NCBI RefSeq assembly: GCF_020193655.1
Contig: NZ_JADYVE010000003.1
Location: forward strand, 372,001-436,000
DNA from: Ensifer sp. IC3342
GTDB lineage: Bacteria; Pseudomonadota; Alphaproteobacteria; Rhizobiales; Rhizobiaceae
Length of the DNA: 64,000 nucleotides
Reading direction: 5' to 3'
This document shows positions 59,621-64,000 of the stretch, piece by piece. Both the position numbers and the translations under genes were made by a program. The notes under the pieces are model-generated. The model saw nothing but the letters and a program-made list of their open reading frames with translations. It did not search any database and was not told where the DNA came from. How positions within the stretch are numbered: position 1 is the stretch's first letter; each line of letters opens with the position of its first letter.

Positions 59621-60622
59621 GTGAGCAAGCCGAATTACCGGGACATCGCCCTCCATGCCGGAGTGGGAACCGCGACGGTCGAGCGGGTCCTGAACGGGCG
59701 TGGGGGCGTCCGCCCGGAACTGGTCGAAAAGGTGGTTGTCGCCGCGCGTACGTTGAACTACCCGCGCACGCTTCCCGACGCCCATCGGGGCCTGCTGCGC
59801 ATTGAAGTGCTGATGGTGCGCCCCGAAACGACGTTCTACCGGCGGCTCTCCAAGGCATTCGAGAGGATTGCCGCGACCCTCGATCCCCTGGTGATCGTCC
59901 ACCGCAGCTTCACCGAAGAGATGAAGCCGGACGAGATCGCAAGGCGCATCCTGTCCACCGACCTGCCGCGTGCCGGTCTGATACTTGCGGTTCCCAATAG
60001 CCCGCTGATCAGCGCGGCGGTGGAAGCGGTGGTCGCGCGAGGGGTGCCGGTCGTCCATGTCGTAACCCGGGCGTCCGACAGCAAAGGCGAATTCGTCGGA
60101 ATTGACAATTACGCCGCCGGGAGGACCGCGGCCCACTTCATAGCCCGCATGGCGCGGGCTGAAGGCCCGGTCATTGCGCTGTGCCATCCGATCTATCAGG
60201 TACACCGCGATCGCATCCGCGGCTTCTCGGACTACTTTCTTGAACACCCGGGCCCCATCGCCTTCGAATGGCTCGGCTTCAGTCGCGACGAAGAGCGCTA
60301 CAGCGCGGAAGCATTGTCCTTTGCGCTTGAAGCGTATCCGCATCTCGTTGGGCTTTATAACGTCGGAGGCGCAAACTCCGCCCTGATCCAGGTCCTGCGC
60401 CGTCATCGCCGGGGCCGGGACGTGTTGTTCATCGGCCACGAACTGACCGACTACACCAGCACCGCCTTGCGAGAGGGCATCATGGATGTGGTGTTGGATC
60501 AGGCCCCCGAGGCACAGGCTCAGCGTGCGCTCGATTTGATCCTGCGTCGCATCGGCTTGACCGCGATCGAACCGGATCGCGCGCCCATTCGCTTCATCAC
60601 GATCACCGCCGAAGCGCTTTGA
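59621..60622 (+). CDS. LacI-family transcriptional regulator
   Basis: The 333-residue protein starts with GTG (GAGGGA upstream). The HTH is NYRDIALHAGVGTATVERVL plus NGRGGVRPELVEKVVVAA. The sugar-binding core has LLRIEVLMVRPETTFYRRLS, VPVVHVVTRASDSKGEFVGI and DVLFIGHELTDYTSTALREG. An ATG at 59585 lies in the repeat and is less likely. Orientation and position make it the probable regulator of the moc-type genes downstream. Confidence 0.92.
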   Translation: MSKPNYRDIALHAGVGTATVERVLNGRGGVRPELVEKVVVAARTLNYPRTLPDAHRGLLRIEVLMVRPETTFYRRLSKAFERIAATLDPLVIVHRSFTEEMKPDEIARRILSTDLPRAGLILAVPNSPLISAAVEAVVARGVPVVHVVTRASDSKGEFVGIDNYAAGRTAAHFIARMARAEGPVIALCHPIYQVHRDRIRGFSDYFLEHPGPIAFEWLGFSRDEERYSAEALSFALEAYPHLVGLYNVGGANSALIQVLRRHRRGRDVLFIGHELTDYTSTALREGIMDVVLDQAPEAQAQRALDLILRRIGLTAIEPDRAPIRFITITAEAL

Positions 60623-60636
60623 TCTAATTTGATCAA
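60619..60636. promoter_or_regulatory. Inverted repeat at the LacI stop
   Basis: TTGATC - 6 bases - GATCAA overlaps the regulator stop codon, 140 bases before mocD. It may be a second site for the regulator. The 6-base spacer rules out a FixK/FNR box. Confidence 0.35.
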
Positions 60637-60662
60637 GGAAGGTTTCGGCGTTCGGAAAGCCT

Positions 60663-60683
60663 CCTGATATTTGTCAAATCAGG
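60663..60683. promoter_or_regulatory. Palindrome upstream of mocD (candidate LacI operator)
   Basis: CCTGATATTTG-T-CAAATCAGG is symmetric but for one extra A. It lies 96 bases before the mocD start, in the only gap between regulator and operon, so it is the best operator candidate. Confidence 0.5.
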
Positions 60684-60778
60684 GAGGAGAGACGGAGCGA
60701 CACCGGATCACGGCGCGAAAACGCGCTCTCCTTTCATCGTGAGAATCTGTGCGGGCGCGACCGCCCGAGGAGAGCGCA

Positions 60779-61813
60779 ATGGACGACCTACAATATGGAA
60801 CGCGCAACAAGCGCGGCGACTGGGCGCCGAACCAGCCGATCGAAACCGCGCCGCTGTTCGCCTTTCCGCCCCGGCTGATAGCAATTCTGAAGTGGCTGCC
60901 ACACTACTTCTTTCCCTGGAATGTGGTCTTCGCGGCATCGGCGGTGGCCTACTGGGCATGGGTGATCCCGCCGAAGGAAACGATGCAGACTTTCGCCATC
61001 GGCTGGATCGCCTGGCTTTACGCCGTCAACGCGATTTGCGTGTTTTTCTTCTACGGCGCTTTCGAACTCCACCTCTATGTCCTGAAGCGGCAGGAGAACC
61101 GCTTCAAGTACAACGGAAAGTTCCCGGCCGAGCAGAAGAGCAAGGCATTCTGGTTCGAGAGCCAGAACCTCGACAATATCCTGCGCACGTTCCTGTCAGG
61201 CGTGACCATCTGGACCGCGGTCGAGGTCGCCATGCTCTGGGCCTATGCCAATGGCTACGCACCCTGGCTCAGTTTCGCCGAAAATCCATGGACGCTTGCC
61301 GTTGTCGCGCTGGTGGTGCCGATCATTCACGAGTTCCACTTCTTCTGCATTCACCGGCTCATCCACACGCCGTTCCTCTACAAGTGGGTGCATTCGGTCC
61401 ACCACAATTCGGTGAACCCCTCGCCCTGGTCCTCGCTGTCGATGCATCCGGTCGAGCACCTGCTTTACTTCGGAACGGCGTTCTATCACCTGATCCTGCC
61501 CTCCAACCCGATCCTCATGCTCTATCAGCTCCACTATGCGGGCTTCGGAGCGATCCCCGGCCATGTCGGCTTCGACAAGGTCGAGATCGGCGAGGACAAG
61601 CTGGTCGATAGCCATGCCTATGCGCACTACCTGCACCACAAGTACTTCGAGGTGAACTACGGCGACGCCCTGATCCCGCTCGATAAGTGGTTCGGCACCT
61701 GGCACGACGGCTCTCCGGAAGGCGAGGCCCGCATGCAGGAGCGCTATCGCAAGCGCAAGGAAAAACTCGCAGGCCGCAAGGCTCGCGTTGAAGTCGGGAG
61801 GGTCGCCCAATGA
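60779..61813 (+). CDS. mocD: Membrane di-iron oxygenase, MocD-like
   Basis: The 344-residue protein has four to five membrane helices and the eight-His di-iron set of fatty-acid hydroxylase/sterol-desaturase enzymes: HEFHFFCIHRLIH at 184-196, KWVHSVHHN at 202-210, SMHPVEHLLYF after that, and HAYAHYLHHKYFEVNYGD near the C-terminus. In rhizopine degradation MocD works with MocE and MocF to oxidatively remove a methyl group. GAGGAGAG precedes the ATG. It overlaps mocE by four bases. Confidence 0.82.
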   Translation: MDDLQYGTRNKRGDWAPNQPIETAPLFAFPPRLIAILKWLPHYFFPWNVVFAASAVAYWAWVIPPKETMQTFAIGWIAWLYAVNAICVFFFYGAFELHLYVLKRQENRFKYNGKFPAEQKSKAFWFESQNLDNILRTFLSGVTIWTAVEVAMLWAYANGYAPWLSFAENPWTLAVVALVVPIIHEFHFFCIHRLIHTPFLYKWVHSVHHNSVNPSPWSSLSMHPVEHLLYFGTAFYHLILPSNPILMLYQLHYAGFGAIPGHVGFDKVEIGEDKLVDSHAYAHYLHHKYFEVNYGDALIPLDKWFGTWHDGSPEGEARMQERYRKRKEKLAGRKARVEVGRVAQ

Positions 61814-62121
61814 GCTGGATCTCAGCCTGCAAGCTTGACGACATCGAACAGGAGGGAGCCATCCGCTTCGACCATGGCGGGCGCACCTACGCGATCTACC
61901 GCGGGCCAGACGACAGCGTCTACTGCACCGCCGGCCTCTGCACGCACGAGGCAATCCATCTCGCGGACGGCTTGGTCATGGATTTCGAGGTGGAATGTCC
62001 CAAACATTCCGGCGCCTTCGACTATCGCACCGGCGAAGCGCTCAGGCTTCCCGCCTGCGAGAACCTGAAAACCTATCCGGCCGAGGTGGTGGACGGAGAA
62101 GTTCGCGTGGCCCTCGGCTAA
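61810..62121 (+). CDS. mocE: Rieske-type ferredoxin, MocE-like
   Basis: The 103-residue protein has the Rieske ligands CTAGLCTHEAIHLADG (C-x-H) and EVECPKHSGAFDYRTGEA (C-x2-H). It would carry electrons from MocF to MocD. Overlap with mocD (ATGA) means equal production of the two. Confidence 0.88.
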   Translation: MSWISACKLDDIEQEGAIRFDHGGRTYAIYRGPDDSVYCTAGLCTHEAIHLADGLVMDFEVECPKHSGAFDYRTGEALRLPACENLKTYPAEVVDGEVRVALG

Positions 62122-62193
62122 GAGCATCCCGCTTTCGAGTGGAAAGAGCGAAAGCGGAGAAAGCGGCCTGGAATCAAATAGTTGAAGCGTAGT

Positions 62194-62225
62194 TCGTGCG
62201 TTCGTTCGAACGCGCGGCGCTGCAG
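62194..62225 (-). repeat. RIME fragment
   Basis: TCGTTCGAACGCGCGGCGCTGCAGGC recalls the GC-rich end of the element. It lies in the 180-base gap between mocE and mocB, where different expression levels could be set. Confidence 0.5.
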
Positions 62226-62303
62226 GCATGCAACATTTTCTTGGGCCCGGTGGGCCTCCGGGATGCAACTGGGGTGATCCGGCACCCCAAGGGGGAGGAT
62301 GAT

Positions 62304-63248
62304 ATGAAATCGACTTTTGCGGCGGCCGTTCTGGCCGCCTTGATGGCGGGCACTGCGTCGGCCGAGACGATCGGCGTGTCGATGCAGAGCTTCGACAACA
62401 ACTTCCAGACACTGCTGCGCCAGGGTCTCGATGCAAGGGCGTCCGAGTTGGATGGCGTCACTCTTCAGATCGAGGATGCGCAGGCCGACATCTCCAAGCA
62501 GATCAATCAGGTGAACAACTTCATCGCTGCCGGGGTGGATGCGATCATCGTGACGCTGACTGACACGTCCGCGGCCCCCGGCATCAGCGAGGCGGCCCGC
62601 AAGGCCGGAATTCCCCTCGTCTACGTCAATCTCGAGCCGGAAAACATCGATCAGCTGCCAGAGAAGCAAGCCTATGTCGGTTCGAAGGAAATCGACTCCG
62701 GAAGGCTCGGTGCCGAGGCGGCCTGTAAACTGCTGAAGCAAAACGGAAAGGCAGGCGATGCACAGGTCTACATTTTGATGGGAGACCTCGCCCACCAGGC
62801 CTCGCGCGACCGCACGTCGTCGGTCAAGGAAACGCTGGCGGCAGGTGATTGCAAGGGCGTGACCATCGCCGACGAGCAGTCCGCCGCCTGGACGCGCACG
62901 AACGCGATGGATCTGACCACGAACTGGGTCACAGCCGGACAGCCGATCGACGTGATCTTTGCCAACAATGACGAGATGGCGATCGGCGCGATCCAGGCGC
63001 TCAAGGCCGCGGGCATGTCGATGGATGATGTGATCGTCGTCGGCATCGATGCGACGCAGGATGGCCTTGCCGCCATGGCAGCCGGAGATCTCGATGTGAC
63101 CGTGTTCCAGAACGCCAGGGGACAGTCGGCGGGCGCCGTGGACGCAGCCGTGGCGCTGGCGCGCGGCCAGAGCGTCGACAAGGAAGTCTGGGTGCCCTTC
63201 GAGCTGGTTACGCCCAAGAACATGGCCGAATACGCCAAGCAGAACTGA
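62304..63248 (+). CDS. mocB: Sugar-type periplasmic binding protein, MocB-like
   Basis: The 314-residue precursor has a signal peptide cut at ASAETIG and a type I binding fold (IGVSMQSFDNNFQTLLRQGL, NQVNNFIAAGVDAIIVTLTD, PIDVIFANNDEMAIGAIQAL, VVGIDATQDGLAAMAAGDLD). MocB binds rhizopine for an ABC importer. GGGAGG lies 6 bases before the ATG. The cognate permease and ATPase are not in the window. Confidence 0.85.
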   Translation: MKSTFAAAVLAALMAGTASAETIGVSMQSFDNNFQTLLRQGLDARASELDGVTLQIEDAQADISKQINQVNNFIAAGVDAIIVTLTDTSAAPGISEAARKAGIPLVYVNLEPENIDQLPEKQAYVGSKEIDSGRLGAEAACKLLKQNGKAGDAQVYILMGDLAHQASRDRTSSVKETLAAGDCKGVTIADEQSAAWTRTNAMDLTTNWVTAGQPIDVIFANNDEMAIGAIQALKAAGMSMDDVIVVGIDATQDGLAAMAAGDLDVTVFQNARGQSAGAVDAAVALARGQSVDKEVWVPFELVTPKNMAEYAKQN

Positions 63249-63306
63249 CCCTCCCCGACCGGCGCTCCCTTCCGGTTGCGCCGGTCTTCTCACGATTGGA
63301 GAGCAC

Positions 63307-64000
63307 ATGGACGGTATCGTCATCATCGGTGCCGGGGAATGCGGCACCCGAGCAGCATTCGCCCTGCGCGAAGCGGGCTATTCCGGATCCGTCACGTTGG
63401 TTGGAGCCGAGCCTCACCTGCCCTACGAACGGCCACCGCTATCGAAGCCCATGAACGGCGCGGTGCAGATGAAGCTGATCTGCGCGACAGAAGCGCTGGT
63501 GGCGGCCGGCATCGGCTATCTTCCGGGTTTGTCGGCCTCGAAGCTCGATGCCGATGCCGGGACCGTGACCTTAAGCGACGGACGGGTATTGAGTTATGAA
63601 AAGCTGCTTCTCGCCACCGGCGCACGTCCGAGAAGGCTCGCTTGCCCGGGTGCGGAGCGTGCGCTCGACTTTCGCACCCATGCGGATGCCGAGGCGATTT
63701 TCTCCAATGTTGCGGCAGGCCATCGCGTTGCGATCATTGGCGGCGGTTTGATCGGGATGGAACTTGCATCGGTGCTTCGAGGAAAAGGTGTCGCGGTCAG
63801 CGTGATCGAAGCCGCGCCGAAACCACTGGGCCGCGCCGTCCCTCAGCGTTTTGCCGAAAAGCTCCATGCCAGGCACGTTGCCGAAGGCGTGCGCTTCCAC
63901 CTGGACCGGGGCGTTGTCGCAATCGGCGACGAGGGAGTGACCCTGACCGATGGCAGCATGGTGCCCGCTGACCTCGTCGTCAGCGTGATCGGCGTCTTGC
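63307..64000 (+). CDS. mocF: FAD-dependent ferredoxin reductase, MocF-like (3' partial)
   Basis: The frame opens MDGIVIIGAGECGTRAAFAL (FAD-binding GxGxxG), LPYERPPLSKPMNG (a ferredoxin-reductase hallmark), KLLLATGARPRRLACPG, and the NAD-binding VAIIGGGLIGMELASVLRGK. It stays open to the last base, with 231 residues visible. It should pass electrons from NAD(P)H to the MocE ferredoxin. GGAGAG precedes the ATG. Confidence 0.88.
   Translation, partial: MDGIVIIGAGECGTRAAFALREAGYSGSVTLVGAEPHLPYERPPLSKPMNGAVQMKLICATEALVAAGIGYLPGLSASKLDADAGTVTLSDGRVLSYEKLLLATGARPRRLACPGAERALDFRTHADAEAIFSNVAAGHRVAIIGGGLIGMELASVLRGKGVAVSVIEAAPKPLGRAVPQRFAEKLHARHVAEGVRFHLDRGVVAIGDEGVTLTDGSMVPADLVVSVIGVL

Noticed and set aside
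60619-60636. TTGATC...GATCAA considered as a FixK/FNR box
   Set aside because: The spacing between TTGAT and ATCAA is eight bases rather than four.

Overview
The window reads as chromosome of a Sinorhizobium/Ensifer-type alphaproteobacterium. The grounds are high-GC coding sequence throughout, many copies of the rhizobial RIME-type intergenic palindrome (a conserved GCATGTTT / AAACATGCAGCA core), a polyphosphate kinase 2 and a class III adenylate cyclase of rhizobial type, and a rhizopine (moc)-type catabolic cluster at the right edge. No rRNA, tRNA, CRISPR array, transposase, integrase or replication gene was seen.

Region 1 (1-18.4 kb) is ordinary chromosome. It holds a partial HlyD-type adaptor, a SulP anion transporter, PPK2, a ClpX-type zinc-finger/HTH protein, a GFA enzyme, DUF924, an AsnC/Lrp regulator and an RBBP9 hydrolase. 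A cobalamin riboswitch precedes a DUF1636 - ATPase - binding protein - permease set that probably imports vitamin B12 or a related corrinoid. A LysR regulator is divergent from a polysaccharide-deacetylase-fold enzyme, an SLC13/TrkA-C transporter follows, and then come four tandem paralogous lipoproteins.

Region 2 (18.6-50.3 kb) is the unusual part. All late genes of a podovirus-like phage lie on the minus strand in the expected right-to-left order: TerS (50.2), TerL (47.4), portal (44.0), small late protein (34.6), scaffold (34.2), SU10-like capsid (33.0), adaptors (28.2-26.5), tail proteins, fibre and chaperone (26.5-20.2), then endolysin, spanin candidates and DUF1515 (20.2-18.7). The set is opened up by cargo islands. 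Some cargo is phage-oriented and unknown: a HENGH metallopeptidase coupled to portal, glycine-zipper proteins, and a single-/tandem-domain pair of exported proteins. Other cargo looks like host genes: M20 amidohydrolase, methyltransferase, GFA, DUF3309, an oxidase-like membrane protein and small membrane proteins. At two island edges a diverged second copy of the adjoining phage gene end remains (capsid 3' end near 32.0 kb; 5' end of the small late gene near 35.7 kb), and three intrinsic terminators sit at junctions. Several cargo genes are broken by in-frame stops or frameshifts. No integrase, repressor or replication gene was recognised, so this may be a decayed prophage, a cargo-rich satellite, or a domesticated particle/GTA-like locus.

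Region 3 (50.4-58 kb) holds a pair of exported paralogs (the second broken), a broken phage-cargo-like gene, an RTX protein with three exact 79-codon periods, several RIME elements, tiny membrane proteins and an adenylate cyclase fused to TolB-like and TPR regions.

Region 4 (58-64 kb) has a Tat-type L,D-transpeptidase and an OmpA-type lipoprotein. They are followed by a LacI regulator and a mocD-mocE-mocB-mocF order: di-iron oxygenase, Rieske ferredoxin, sugar-type binding protein and a ferredoxin reductase cut by the window edge. This fits oxidative demethylation and uptake of a rhizopine or another methylated inositol-like compound.
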